Source: Viridibacillus sp050279675
Lineage (GTDB): Bacteria > Bacillota > Bacilli > Bacillales_A > Planococcaceae
Assembly: GCF_050279675.1 (NCBI RefSeq)
Contig: NZ_JBNNUK010000002.1
Span: 266,073-330,072, forward strand
Direction of reading: 5' to 3'
Length of the DNA stretch: 64,000 nucleotides
In this document: positions 45,077-53,540 of the stretch, one piece after another
Layout: each line of letters starts with the position of its first letter
How positions within the stretch are numbered: position 1 is the first letter of the stretch
Translations under genes and position numbers: made by a program
The notes under the pieces: model-generated
Seen by the model: the letters and a program-made list of their open reading frames with translations, nothing else
Databases searched by the model: none
What the model was told of the DNA's origin: nothing

Positions 45077-46234
45077 CTAGTTCACTCCTTCAAATAATGT
45101 TGCGAGTCCTTGTCCTCCACCAATTCCCAAAGTAGCAATTGCTTTTTTAATAGTTTGTTTCTGCATTTGAGCGAACAAACGTGTAACTAATATAGCTCCC
45201 GATGCACCATAAGGATGACCTAATGCAATAGCTCCTCCTCCCGCATTTACTTTTGTTTTTGATATGTTCAAACATTTTAATGAAGCCAGTACCTGTGATG
45301 CAAAAGCTTCATTAAATTCAATTTGGTCAATTGAATCAATATGTAATTGATTTCTGACTAATAATTTCTCAACAGCAGGAACTGGACCTATCCCTAAATA
45401 ATTCGGATCTACCCCAGCTGCAACTGCGTCAACGAATTTCATAACAGGTTGCAAACCAAGTTCTTTACATTTATCTCCAGAAACCAGTAATCCAACAGCT
45501 GCACCGTCGTTTACTGGACATGCATTTCCTGCAGTCACAACGCCACCTTCTTTGAAAATCGGTTTAAGTGTTGCAAGCTTTTCAATATTTGTTGTTTTCC
45601 GTGGGCATTCATCTTCCAATACAGTAACGATTTCATTTCTGGATTTATAAGTTATCGGTACAATCTCTGGTGCAAAATCTGTTGCAAGCGCCTTTTGATG
45701 GCTTTCATATGCATAGCTATCCATTTCTTCACGTAAAATGTTGTATTGCTCAGCTACATTTTCAGCTGCAATACCCATTTCAGGATCTCCGATAGTATCT
45801 GGCGAAAATTTTGAACGCATATATATTTCTGGAGCACTATTACTATACAGAGATGAAGGTTTCTTCATACGCCAAGGCGCTCTACTTACACTCTCTACTC
45901 CACCAGCTAAATACATATGGCCTGCACCACTTTGAATGAGACGAGCTGCGATATTAATTGCTTCTAATCCAGACCCACATTGACGATCCACTGTCACTCC
46001 AGGGACTTCTATAGGTAGATTTGCTGTTAGTAAGGCCAGACGCGCAATATTACCACCAGGTCCAATTGTATTTCCTATAATGACGTCATCAATTTCTTTA
46101 ACTGGTAAATTGTATTCGCTCACCATATTTTCAATTACTTGTGCTAACAAATCCTCCGGTTCAATGTCCTTTAAGACACCGCCAAGTTTGCCGATTGGGC
46201 TTCGTTTAGCTAGTACGATAAATGCTTCTGTCAT
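45077..46234 (-). CDS. Thiolase-family acyl-CoA acyltransferase (YhfS-like), C-terminal Cys replaced
   Basis: A 385-residue thiolase with nucleophile Cys in DRQCGSGLEAINIAA, FNEAFASQVLA (Asn-water site) and ALGHPYGASGA (catalytic His). The second catalytic Cys, normally in a CIGGGQG-type motif, is replaced by Gly370 in ATLGIGGGQG (codon GGA at 45127-45125). Condensing or cleaving activity may therefore be altered. In B. subtilis a thiolase gene (yhfS) is likewise linked to a ligase (yhfT) and bioY (yhfU) under BirA control. Confidence 0.85.
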   Translation of the reverse strand: MTEAFIVLAKRSPIGKLGGVLKDIEPEDLLAQVIENMVSEYNLPVKEIDDVIIGNTIGPGGNIARLALLTANLPIEVPGVTVDRQCGSGLEAINIAARLIQSGAGHMYLAGGVESVSRAPWRMKKPSSLYSNSAPEIYMRSKFSPDTIGDPEMGIAAENVAEQYNILREEMDSYAYESHQKALATDFAPEIVPITYKSRNEIVTVLEDECPRKTTNIEKLATLKPIFKEGGVVTAGNACPVNDGAAVGLLVSGDKCKELGLQPVMKFVDAVAAGVDPNYLGIGPVPAVEKLLVRNQLHIDSIDQIEFNEAFASQVLASLKCLNISKTKVNAGGGAIALGHPYGASGAILVTRLFAQMQKQTIKKAIATLGIGGGQGLATLFEGVN

Positions 46235-46238
46235 ATTA

Positions 46239-47714
46239 TCAAGCCTCCACTATCTGTTTTTGCATCTTATCTCTAGCAATTTTCCCACTACCCGTATATT
46301 GGAAATCATTTACTGACTTTATAATTCGAGGTATTTTATAAGTTGCTAAATGCTTCCTACAATACTCTTTAATTTGCGGATTTGACAGCTCTTTGTTCGA
46401 TTTCCATTGAATGATAGCTACGATTTTTTCACCCCAATACGTATCAGGTTGACCAAATACCAAAACTTCAGATACTTCATCTAATGAACGTAATACATCC
46501 TCAATTTCCTCTGGAAATACATTTAGCCCACCTGTTATCATCATATTTTTCACTCTACCAACAATGTATAAATAGCCTTCCTTATCCTTTAAAGCATAAT
46601 CTCCAAGTGCTAACCAACTTCCTTGCAATACTTTGTCCGTTTCTATTTCATTTTTAAAATAGCAATCAAACACCATATCACTTGAAACAAATAATTGACC
46701 TATCTCACCAGGTTCTACTTCCGTTCCATCATCATGACGAATTGAAATCTTTACTTTTGGAAAAGGTTTACCTACTGATTTTGGTTTAATGATTTGTTCA
46801 GTAGCGGGTAAATACGCAATATAACTTGCTTCAGAAGATCCATAAAACTCGAAAACATGACTATTTCTAAATAATTCTCGGGTTTCTAATTTAGACTCCT
46901 CAGTCCATTTTGCTCCAGAGGAAATAATAGATTTAGGCTCTAATAAGTTGACTGTATGTTCTCTTAAATAAGAAAGTATGCCTTCTATCATCGTTGGAAC
47001 TAAATAAAGCACTGTATTTTCTACTTTTTGCATTACTTGCACTACCTTTACCGGAGAAAATTTATCAATTAAATGGAAGGTAGCCCCAATGAATAGCGTA
47101 TTAAAAGCGGCGAAAAGTGACATAGAATGTACGAGAGGTCCTGGCGCAATAACGTGGTCTTGTTGTTTCATTAAAAACGCTTCTTTTGTTGCATAACAAC
47201 TTTCAATCCACGAATGGTGAGAACGTACGAAACCTTTAGGATCACCTGTTGTACCAGATGTAAAACCTATGAATAGTGTCGTTGGTTGATGTAATATGGT
47301 AGGAATTCTTGTACTAAACTGCTGTCTCCACTCAGTATAATTCCCTCCTACAACAATGACAGGATAATGTACGTTCAATACCTTCCCCTTAAATTCCTCA
47401 TCAATAAAAAGTACTGTTGGTTCACAAATACTTAATACATAGCAAATCTCCTTACCACTCCATTTTGGATCCATGGGAATAGGTATGTATCCTGCTGAAA
47501 TCGCGCCAAGGAAAACTTCAAGAAATTCCACTTTATTGTGCATGAAAATTGCTACTTTATTATTTTTTTCAGTACTTTTACTTAATAGCCCATTCCCAAC
47601 TTGATGGATACAATTGATGAAGTCTTTATATGTAATGGCAATCTCGTTATATTGAATAGCTATTTTATCAGGAGTTGTTTGTGCATAATCTCTTATTTGA
47701 TCGACAATATTCAT
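46239..47714 (-). CDS. AMP-forming acyl-CoA ligase (YhfT-like)
   Basis: ANL-superfamily ligase of 491 residues activating a carboxylic acid to its CoA thioester. P-loop IGFTSGTTGDPKGFVRSH, FYGSSEASYIAYL, GDYALKDKEGYLYIVGR and the adenylation lysine in TGSGKIARDKM are present. It is second in the bioY unit; the start ATG 47714 has GTGAGG upstream. Position and the B. subtilis yhfUTS parallel suggest a biotin-precursor acid as substrate, but the chain length is unknown. Confidence 0.86.
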   Translation of the reverse strand: MNIVDQIRDYAQTTPDKIAIQYNEIAITYKDFINCIHQVGNGLLSKSTEKNNKVAIFMHNKVEFLEVFLGAISAGYIPIPMDPKWSGKEICYVLSICEPTVLFIDEEFKGKVLNVHYPVIVVGGNYTEWRQQFSTRIPTILHQPTTLFIGFTSGTTGDPKGFVRSHHSWIESCYATKEAFLMKQQDHVIAPGPLVHSMSLFAAFNTLFIGATFHLIDKFSPVKVVQVMQKVENTVLYLVPTMIEGILSYLREHTVNLLEPKSIISSGAKWTEESKLETRELFRNSHVFEFYGSSEASYIAYLPATEQIIKPKSVGKPFPKVKISIRHDDGTEVEPGEIGQLFVSSDMVFDCYFKNEIETDKVLQGSWLALGDYALKDKEGYLYIVGRVKNMMITGGLNVFPEEIEDVLRSLDEVSEVLVFGQPDTYWGEKIVAIIQWKSNKELSNPQIKEYCRKHLATYKIPRIIKSVNDFQYTGSGKIARDKMQKQIVEA

Positions 47715-47746
47715 AGAATTACCTCACTCTATAAACTAAATAATTT

Positions 47747-47783
47747 AAAAAATAAGAGGAGAAGTGCTTATCTCCTCTTACAC
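47747..47783 (-). terminator. Strong intrinsic terminator/attenuator between bioY and the ligase gene
   Basis: On the minus strand TAAGAGGAGA and TCTCCTCTTA form a perfect 10-bp stem with an 8-base loop, followed by TTTTTT, starting eight bases after the bioY stop. I see no promoter between it and the ligase gene, so the downstream genes would depend on readthrough. Confidence 0.8.
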
Positions 47784-47787
47784 GTTT

Positions 47788-48366
47788 TTAATTGGAATGC
47801 TGCATATTTTGTGATATTACAGGTGTTTTTTTCTTTATAGGACTCACAGCTTTTAACTGAACTGCAATCATTGCTGCAACTACTGCTTTAATCGAATCTC
47901 CAGGTAAAAATGCTAGCGACCCTGTAATACTTGCCCAAATAGACGTGTCAGTCATAATAGCCATTACCGGTGCTCCAATGATATTAATTAATAGAACACC
48001 TCCAACGAAGTTTACTATTATCAACTTCCACAATTTCATATTGTCCCAAAATTTTTCTGTTAAATATCCGATAGCGAAAGCTGCGATTGGCCAACTTATT
48101 AAATAACCAACTGATGGTCCCATAAAAACTGAAGGACCTCCACGTCCACCTGATAAGAGTGGAGTACCTAATGCAACTAATGCTAGAAAAACTAAAACAC
48201 TTAAAGTACCTACTTTACGTCCTAAAAAGCTTCCTGCAAGCATAATGCCTAAAGTTTGTGCTGTAATCGGTACAGGTATAAATGATAATGGTATCGGTGG
48301 TATAAGTCCTAGAACTGCAATTACTGCAGCAAAAAGAGCGGCCATCACCATATCTTTTGTATTCAA
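47788..48366 (-). CDS. bioY: Biotin transporter BioY (ECF S component)
   Basis: Six-span S component that binds biotin. 192 residues with PPIPLSFIPVPITAQTLG (the conserved loop), LAGSFLGRKVGTLSVLVFL and GGPSVFMGPSVGYLISWP, all BioY hallmarks. It heads a unit that also encodes EcfA1, EcfA2 and EcfT, giving a complete importer. A BirA-like operator covers its promoter, so biotin should repress it. Confidence 0.95.
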   Translation of the reverse strand: MNTKDMVMAALFAAVIAVLGLIPPIPLSFIPVPITAQTLGIMLAGSFLGRKVGTLSVLVFLALVALGTPLLSGGRGGPSVFMGPSVGYLISWPIAAFAIGYLTEKFWDNMKLWKLIIVNFVGGVLLINIIGAPVMAIMTDTSIWASITGSLAFLPGDSIKAVVAAMIAVQLKAVSPIKKKTPVISQNMQHSN

Positions 48367-48429
48367 TCATTTCATCTCCGTTATAGTAGATTTATGTACA
48401 ATTCTCACATCGTCGACAATGTGAATCAT

Positions 48430-48445
48430 TTCAAAGCGCTTTGAA
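48430..48445. promoter_or_regulatory. 16-bp perfect palindrome in the bioY leader
   Basis: TTCAAAGCGCTTTGAA, 64 bases before the bioY start and downstream of the promoter. The core AAAGCGCTTT matches a cre site core, but the flanking bases (TC/GA instead of TG/CA) do not. It may be a regulator site or an RNA hairpin. Confidence 0.5.
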
Positions 48446-48503
48446 GAGTCGTGAACGACATTAATAGAATTCAATTTAATGGTGATTATCGTACACAATT
48501 ATG

Positions 48504-48532
48504 ATAATAAAACTTTTATGTCTTTTTGTAAA
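48504..48532 (-). promoter_or_regulatory. Sigma-A promoter of the bioY operon
   Basis: TTTACA (-35) and TATTAT (-10) separated by 17 bases on the minus strand. The -35 box lies inside the right half of the BirA-type operator. Confidence 0.75.
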
Positions 48533-48556
48533 CCTTTTTTAAATTTAGGTTAACAC
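48526..48556 (-). promoter_or_regulatory. BirA-type biotin operator
   Basis: GTGTTAAC, 15-base spacer, GTTTACAA on the minus strand. The Firmicute BirA consensus is TTGTTAAC, about 15 bases, GTTAACAA, so each half has one mismatch and the spacing is exact. Its overlap with the -35 box fits repression by BirA-biotinyl-AMP. Confidence 0.85.
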
Positions 48557-48568
48557 ATTTTTTTTTAT

Positions 48569-48600
48569 AAAAAAACCTAAGCCAAATTTCCATTGCTTAG
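48569..48600 (-). terminator. Terminator of the NSS transporter gene
   Basis: CTAAGC and GCTTAG pair around an AT-rich loop, then GTTTTTTT on the minus strand. Confidence 0.75.
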
Positions 48601-48615
48601 ATTTTTTTAATGTGC

Positions 48616-49959
48616 TTAATATTGAGTTATAGAATAGACAAATACGATAGTAATAATGATTGGCACTACCCAAGTCATTAAGAATTTCCACGTATTAAAA
48701 TACATGGGCGATAACTTACCACCTTGCATAAACTCATCTTTCACAAATGATTTCTTTACTTTATGGATGATAAAAATGGCAATTAGTAAGTTGCCCAATG
48801 GCAGCATAATATTACTGACTAAATAATCTGTCGCATCAAAAATATTCTTTCCGAAAATTGTAAAATCACTTAAACTGCTAGATGATAATGCCGCTGGAAT
48901 AGAAGCAATAAATACGACTACACCTAAAGCAAATGCAATATTTCTTCTAGCATTCGGCCACTTCTCTACTAAAGCTGCTACGATAATTTCATATAAACTA
49001 AATGACGAAGTAAGTGTGGCGAATAAAAACAGTAATAAGAATATCGCTAAGAATAGTTCACCAAATGGCATTTGACTAAATACTGAAGGCAACACCATAA
49101 ACAATAAACCGGGCCCTTCTGCTGGTTCAAAACCAAATGCAAAAACGACTGGGAAGATCGCTAGCCCTGCAAGTAATGATACAAAAATATTCATTAGTAC
49201 GACAGACCCTGCTGAATTAGGTAAACTCTCATCTTTTTTCAAATACGAACTATACGTTACCATACAAGAAAAACCAACCGCTAAAGCGAAGAACGACTGT
49301 CCGAGCGCATATAACACGGCCTTACCTGTAATCTTAGAAAAATCTGGCGCTAAGAAGAATTTTACCCCTTCCATTGCACCTTCAAGTAATAATGCTCGAA
49401 TAACGAGTATGAAGAAGAAAACAAATAATAAAGGCATCATATATTTATTTGCTTTTTCAATACCATTTTGTACACCTAAAGAAATGATAAGCACATTAAT
49501 CAGTGTGAAAAGCGCTAGTCCAACTAATGTGATCCAAGGTGTTCCTGTTATCATACCAAACAATTGATCTGGCGCAGTTCCACTTTGAATTACATTTCCG
49601 ACAACAGCCTTACCACTATATATTAATATCCAGCCCCCTACTACACTATAAAAAGATAGTAATAAGAAACAGCCTGCTACTCCAAGTCGGCCAATCCAAA
49701 CCCATGTACTTTTTGGTGCTAGCTTTTTATATGCTGAGATCGCTTCTGCACCCGTTCCGCGACCAATGATGAATTCTGAAATTAGCATCGGTAAACCAAT
49801 AAGTAATGTAAAGATGACAAATAATAAAAAGAAGGCTCCCCCTCCACTTTGTCCTGTTACATATGGCATCTTCCAAATGGCGCCTAGCCCAATTGCCGCT
49901 CCAGCCGACGATAATATAAAACCAATTTTCGTCGACCACTGTCCTCTTTTTGAATCCAA
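48616..49959 (-). CDS. Sodium-dependent transporter, NSS (SNF) family
   Basis: LeuT/MhsT-fold Na+-coupled symporter, 447 residues with about 11 spans. The N-terminal signature is AGAAIGLGAIWKMPYVTGQ, then GGGAFFLLFVIF, and the SFFALAVGFSCMVTYSSYL region of span 6-7. Related B. subtilis YhdH-type proteins carry amino acids; substrate not predictable here. Monocistronic. Confidence 0.9.
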   Translation of the reverse strand: MDSKRGQWSTKIGFILSSAGAAIGLGAIWKMPYVTGQSGGGAFFLLFVIFTLLIGLPMLISEFIIGRGTGAEAISAYKKLAPKSTWVWIGRLGVAGCFLLLSFYSVVGGWILIYSGKAVVGNVIQSGTAPDQLFGMITGTPWITLVGLALFTLINVLIISLGVQNGIEKANKYMMPLLFVFFFILVIRALLLEGAMEGVKFFLAPDFSKITGKAVLYALGQSFFALAVGFSCMVTYSSYLKKDESLPNSAGSVVLMNIFVSLLAGLAIFPVVFAFGFEPAEGPGLLFMVLPSVFSQMPFGELFLAIFLLLFLFATLTSSFSLYEIIVAALVEKWPNARRNIAFALGVVVFIASIPAALSSSSLSDFTIFGKNIFDATDYLVSNIMLPLGNLLIAIFIIHKVKKSFVKDEFMQGGKLSPMYFNTWKFLMTWVVPIIITIVFVYSITQY

Positions 49960-50149
49960 AGAAAATCCTCCTATACTCTGCTCAGCTCAACAATTCTAAC
50001 AATTGAAGAGACATTAATAATCACTCCTTATTCTATCATGAAAACACTTAATTTTTAAGAAAGTTTATCCTTTATTAAAACATGTTAGACACTATTCATA
50101 ATTCTAATGTAGACTAGTATTTGCGTAGTATTTTAGAAGGAGATGTAAT

Positions 50150-51346
50150 ATGGAAAAAACAACATTAAATGAGCGCACGATTTCTAAAACGTGGATCGTT
50201 CTCATTTTGGGTTCATTAACAGCCTTTGGTCCACTCTCAATGGATATGTATTTACCCTCTTTACCAACAGTAGCAACCGATTTAGGGACAACGACTTCAT
50301 TTGCACAATTAAGCTTAACCGCTTGTTTATTAGGTCTTGCTTTTGGTCAACTAATATTCGGTCCCTTAAGTGATATAAAGGGACGTAGAAAACCTTTACT
50401 ATTTACATTAATTATTTATTCTGTTGCTTCAATACTTTGTGCTTTTAGCAGTAGTATTTGGATGCTAATCGGTCTTCGCTTCGTTCAAGGTTTCTCAGGA
50501 GCTGCAGGGATTGTTATCGCTAGAGCCTCTGCAAGAGATATGTATGATGGCAAAGATTTAACAAAATTTGTAGCTTTACTTTCTTTAGTTAATGGTGCTG
50601 CACCAATTCTTGCCCCTATTTTTGGTGGAATGGTTTTGAAATTCGCTCCTTGGCCTATCGTCTTTATCGTATTAGCGATCATCGGGATTTTAATGCTTAT
50701 CAGCGTTATCTTTATCTTACCGGAAACATTGCCAGTGGAACGAAGAGCGACAGGTGGCGTTTTTGCGACAGTCAAAACTTTCGGTTCCTTAGTGAAAGAT
50801 CGCTCATTTATAGGTTTAGCTCTAACTCAAGCATTCATTATGACAGCCATGTTCGCTTACATAGCCGGATCTCCATTTGTTTTGCAAAAAATTTATGGAC
50901 TTTCACCGCAAGCTTTTTCACTATTTTTTGGACTTAACGGTATAGGTATTATCTTTGCTTCTCAATTGACCGGTAAATTGTCTGAAAAAGTAGCAGAAAT
51001 TAAATTACTTTTTTCTGGAATTTTAATCGCATTTGCAGGAAGTCTGCTATTAGTATCTGTCATTACATTTAAATTACCTCTTGTTTTCATACTTATCGCA
51101 TTATTTATCATCGTATCGACAGTAGGTATTGTCTCAACAACCGCCTTCTCACTAAGTATGCAAAAGCAAGGCAATAATGCCGGTAGTGCCTCAGCACTAC
51201 TTGGATTATTACCATTTATAGGTGGCGCAGTTGTTTCTCCATTAGTAGGAATTGCAGGCGAAATGAACGCTTGGCCAATGGGCATCATCATATTATCTAG
51301 CACACTATTTGCTATCATAGCCTTTTTATCAATACCAAAAAACTAA
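50150..51346 (+). CDS. Bcr/CflA family MFS drug exporter
   Basis: A 12-span DHA1 antiporter of 398 residues. Typical Bcr/CflA features are the N-terminal GPLSMDMYLPSLPTVATDL, motif A GPLSDIKGRRKPLL and RFVQGFSGAAGIVIARASAR (motif C region). AGGAG ribosome binding site. Relatives export bicyclomycin, chloramphenicol or cysteine; substrate unknown. Confidence 0.9.
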   Translation: MEKTTLNERTISKTWIVLILGSLTAFGPLSMDMYLPSLPTVATDLGTTTSFAQLSLTACLLGLAFGQLIFGPLSDIKGRRKPLLFTLIIYSVASILCAFSSSIWMLIGLRFVQGFSGAAGIVIARASARDMYDGKDLTKFVALLSLVNGAAPILAPIFGGMVLKFAPWPIVFIVLAIIGILMLISVIFILPETLPVERRATGGVFATVKTFGSLVKDRSFIGLALTQAFIMTAMFAYIAGSPFVLQKIYGLSPQAFSLFFGLNGIGIIFASQLTGKLSEKVAEIKLLFSGILIAFAGSLLLVSVITFKLPLVFILIALFIIVSTVGIVSTTAFSLSMQKQGNNAGSASALLGLLPFIGGAVVSPLVGIAGEMNAWPMGIIILSSTLFAIIAFLSIPKN

Positions 51347-51352
51347 TCATAA

Positions 51353-51392
51353 ACCGACCTATTTGATGTACTCCAAATAGGTCGGTTTTTTT
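51353..51392 (+). terminator. Terminator of the Bcr/CflA exporter gene
   Basis: CCGACCTATTTG pairs with CAAATAGGTCGG around an 8-base loop and runs into T7. Confidence 0.88.
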
Positions 51393-51555
51393 ATCAAGTT
51401 ATCTATCAATCTATTTTCCATCACAATAAATTCCCGCTATAATCCGTGCATTTTTTTACAAATTATTAGTATTTCCTTTCAATTGCAGACTCTTTGACTA
51501 CAACATACATGATCTGTACTATAATAGGAGAAAGTATTGATTTAGGGGGATAATA

Positions 51556-52353
51556 ATGAAGGTAATAACTACAAGACTTGAAGCAGAGGATGCAAAAATC
51601 GTTTATCAAGAAACAGCTGGTATTGCGATTATTACAATTCACCGCCCACAAGCTAAAAACGCATTAACAGCGAATATGTGGGATCAACTGCGTAAAATTG
51701 CACTACAAACATTAGAAAATCCCAAAAATAAAGTACTTATTATTCGTGGTCATGGTGAACAATTCACTGCCGGCTCTGATATTAAAGAATTCAATTCGAT
51801 TTCTCTTGAAAAAGCAGAGGAAGCATTTATTCATATGGAAAAAACAATCTCTACAATCGAACGCTTAGCTATTCCAACAATCGCTGTTATCAATGGACCA
51901 GCAATGGGTGCAGGTCTCGAATTAGCACTTGCCTGTGATATTCGTATCGGTTCAGATAAGGCTAAACTTGGCATACCTGTTGGCAAATTAGGAATTACAC
52001 TAAACAACAAATTTGCCCAACGCCTTGTCAACTTAATCGGACCAAGTATGACGAAAGATTTAGTATTTACTGGGCGCATGTTAAAAGCAGAGGAAGCATT
52101 TCGCGTCGGTATGTTAAACTACTTAGTTACTGAAAAGGACTTAGACCGCTACGCAATTCGTATGGGTAAATTAGTGGGTTCAATGTCTCCTGCTTCATTA
52201 CTTGCTGTTAAGCAATCGGTACAGGAATGCGTTGATTCAGCCCCTGTTTTATGGAAGGGATCCACACCGTTTGTTGATGCAACTGATTTCCCTGAGGGCG
52301 TTCGAGCTTTTGTAGAGAAACGACCACCTGTTTTTGTACGTAAACTGCAATAA
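51556..52353 (+). CDS. Enoyl-CoA hydratase/isomerase (crotonase) family protein
   Basis: A 265-residue crotonase-fold protein with the oxyanion-hole motifs FTAGSDIKEF and NGPAMGAGLELALACDIRI. The first catalytic Glu (in GLELALACD) is kept, but the second, normally in a QPE motif, is missing: the aligned stretch reads LGIPVGKLGITLNN. That pattern argues for an isomerase or another crotonase reaction over plain hydration. GGGGG ribosome binding site; alone on its transcript. Confidence 0.83.
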   Translation: MKVITTRLEAEDAKIVYQETAGIAIITIHRPQAKNALTANMWDQLRKIALQTLENPKNKVLIIRGHGEQFTAGSDIKEFNSISLEKAEEAFIHMEKTISTIERLAIPTIAVINGPAMGAGLELALACDIRIGSDKAKLGIPVGKLGITLNNKFAQRLVNLIGPSMTKDLVFTGRMLKAEEAFRVGMLNYLVTEKDLDRYAIRMGKLVGSMSPASLLAVKQSVQECVDSAPVLWKGSTPFVDATDFPEGVRAFVEKRPPVFVRKLQ

Positions 52354-52456
52354 CCTCCCTTTTACAGAGGGCTTTTCTCATAGAAAAAAAAGCCCCTTGT
52401 CACTTTAGAATAAAACTAGTAAAAAATCATGTTGAAACGTATATTTAGCTACATAC

Positions 52457-52500
52457 AAAAAAGCCATCATTTTGAACAAAGATTATTCAAAAAGGTGGCT
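52457..52500 (-). terminator. Terminator downstream of the YoaP-like gene
   Basis: AGCCACCTTTTTGAA pairs with TTCAAAATGATGGCT on the minus strand, followed by TTTTTTG. It is the main content of the gap 52354-52610. Confidence 0.7.
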
Positions 52501-52610
52501 AGTTATTTATTGTGTAATTTGATTTTAATAAAAAGGTTATTCAAAACATGCTCTTATTTAATGAAATATATTCAATACTTTATACTAATGTTTGATATAT
52601 TAATAACCTT

Positions 52611-52655
52611 CTTGACCTAACGCACCCCGTTAGTTTAGTTACAATCCTTCACGAT
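52611..52655 (+). repeat. Dispersed hairpin repeat, copy 1 (3' half type)
   Basis: CCTAACGCACCCCGTTAG core followed by TTTAGTTACAATCCTTCACG. The tail matches copy 5 (61.1 kb). Confidence 0.65.
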
Positions 52656-52662
52656 CTCATAT

Positions 52663-53424
52663 TTACATAAGCGCTTTCAACCGTTTTATTACAGAATGGA
52701 CGGTTAATCTGTGAAATGAGATAAGTTTCCCCTTGTAAACGACTGAAAATATCCCATAAGGAGTTGGAGATAACTCCATTAGTTCTTCTCTGCTTTTTAA
52801 ATCAATGATTTTGACATCTAACCCCAATTCATAGGCACCCATAATTATATTTTCCGTTGCGACTTCTACGTAAGGACATTGAAATGAGCGTACTATAGTA
52901 AGGTTTTCGAATTTGTTAATTCTTTCATCCCAATTAACAGGAAAGAAAGGTAGTAAGGTGCTATTTTCAAACTGATAAACAAGTAATTCAAAATTAAAAG
53001 GTGCTGTATCTACCAATTTAAATTGATTCTTTAAAAAAACATCCTTACTGGGTGTCCAAGAAGTTTCAGAATTTGTAACCACTACTACACCTTGCTTGGA
53101 ATGACTTTTTGCATCTTGAAGGCATTTACTAATCAGTTTAGTCCCGTATCCTTTTCCAGTTTGACTTACCCATAGACAATGAATTACCAAATAATTATTA
53201 GCGTGGACTACCCTAGAGGAAAACTCAGCGTCAGTATATTCAATAAAACCTACTTGTTTTTTATTTTCTATTAATTGAATATACTTTAAACCTTTCTCGA
53301 AACTTTCGTTTAGCCACTTATTTTTGTTTATGTAACCATGTGATTTTTTTTTACTTCTGAGACAATAACTCCCCATTCCTTCGAGAATTTCGGTATCTAG
53401 TTCAACCATTTGAAAATCTTCCAA
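52663..53424 (-). CDS. GNAT acetyltransferase with C-terminal YoaP-like domain
   Basis: A 253-residue protein with a GNAT domain in the first 150 residues (CLWVSQTGKGYGTKLISKCL, acetyl-CoA loop) and a C-terminal YoaP-type domain (SFQCPYVEVATENI, LSPTPYGIFSVVYKGKLISF). B. subtilis YoaP has this architecture; function unknown. I use the TTG at 53424 because GGAGG lies seven bases upstream; the ATG at 53409 is an alternative. Preceded and followed by copies of the dispersed repeat. Confidence 0.78.
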   Translation of the reverse strand: MEDFQMVELDTEILEGMGSYCLRSKKKSHGYINKNKWLNESFEKGLKYIQLIENKKQVGFIEYTDAEFSSRVVHANNYLVIHCLWVSQTGKGYGTKLISKCLQDAKSHSKQGVVVVTNSETSWTPSKDVFLKNQFKLVDTAPFNFELLVYQFENSTLLPFFPVNWDERINKFENLTIVRSFQCPYVEVATENIIMGAYELGLDVKIIDLKSREELMELSPTPYGIFSVVYKGKLISFHRLTVHSVIKRLKALM

Positions 53425-53489
53425 AGAAACCCCTCCTTTTCTCTAGATAACTATTTCTATTTGTTCTATTATTTCTCCTTTATTAGTTC

Positions 53490-53532
53490 ATTCTTCCACT
53501 AAACTCCCCCTTTAGTTTAAGTACAATTCTTA
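53490..53532 (+). repeat. Dispersed hairpin repeat, copy 2
   Basis: TTCTTCCACTAAACTCCCCC then TTTAGTTTAAGTACAATTC: same layout as the other copies with a diverged loop. Confidence 0.5.
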
Positions 53533-53540
53533 GTAAGAAG

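Noticed and set aside
52429..52620. 63-residue basic frame
   Set aside because: It overlaps a minus-strand terminator and a copy of the dispersed repeat, and has no ribosome binding site.
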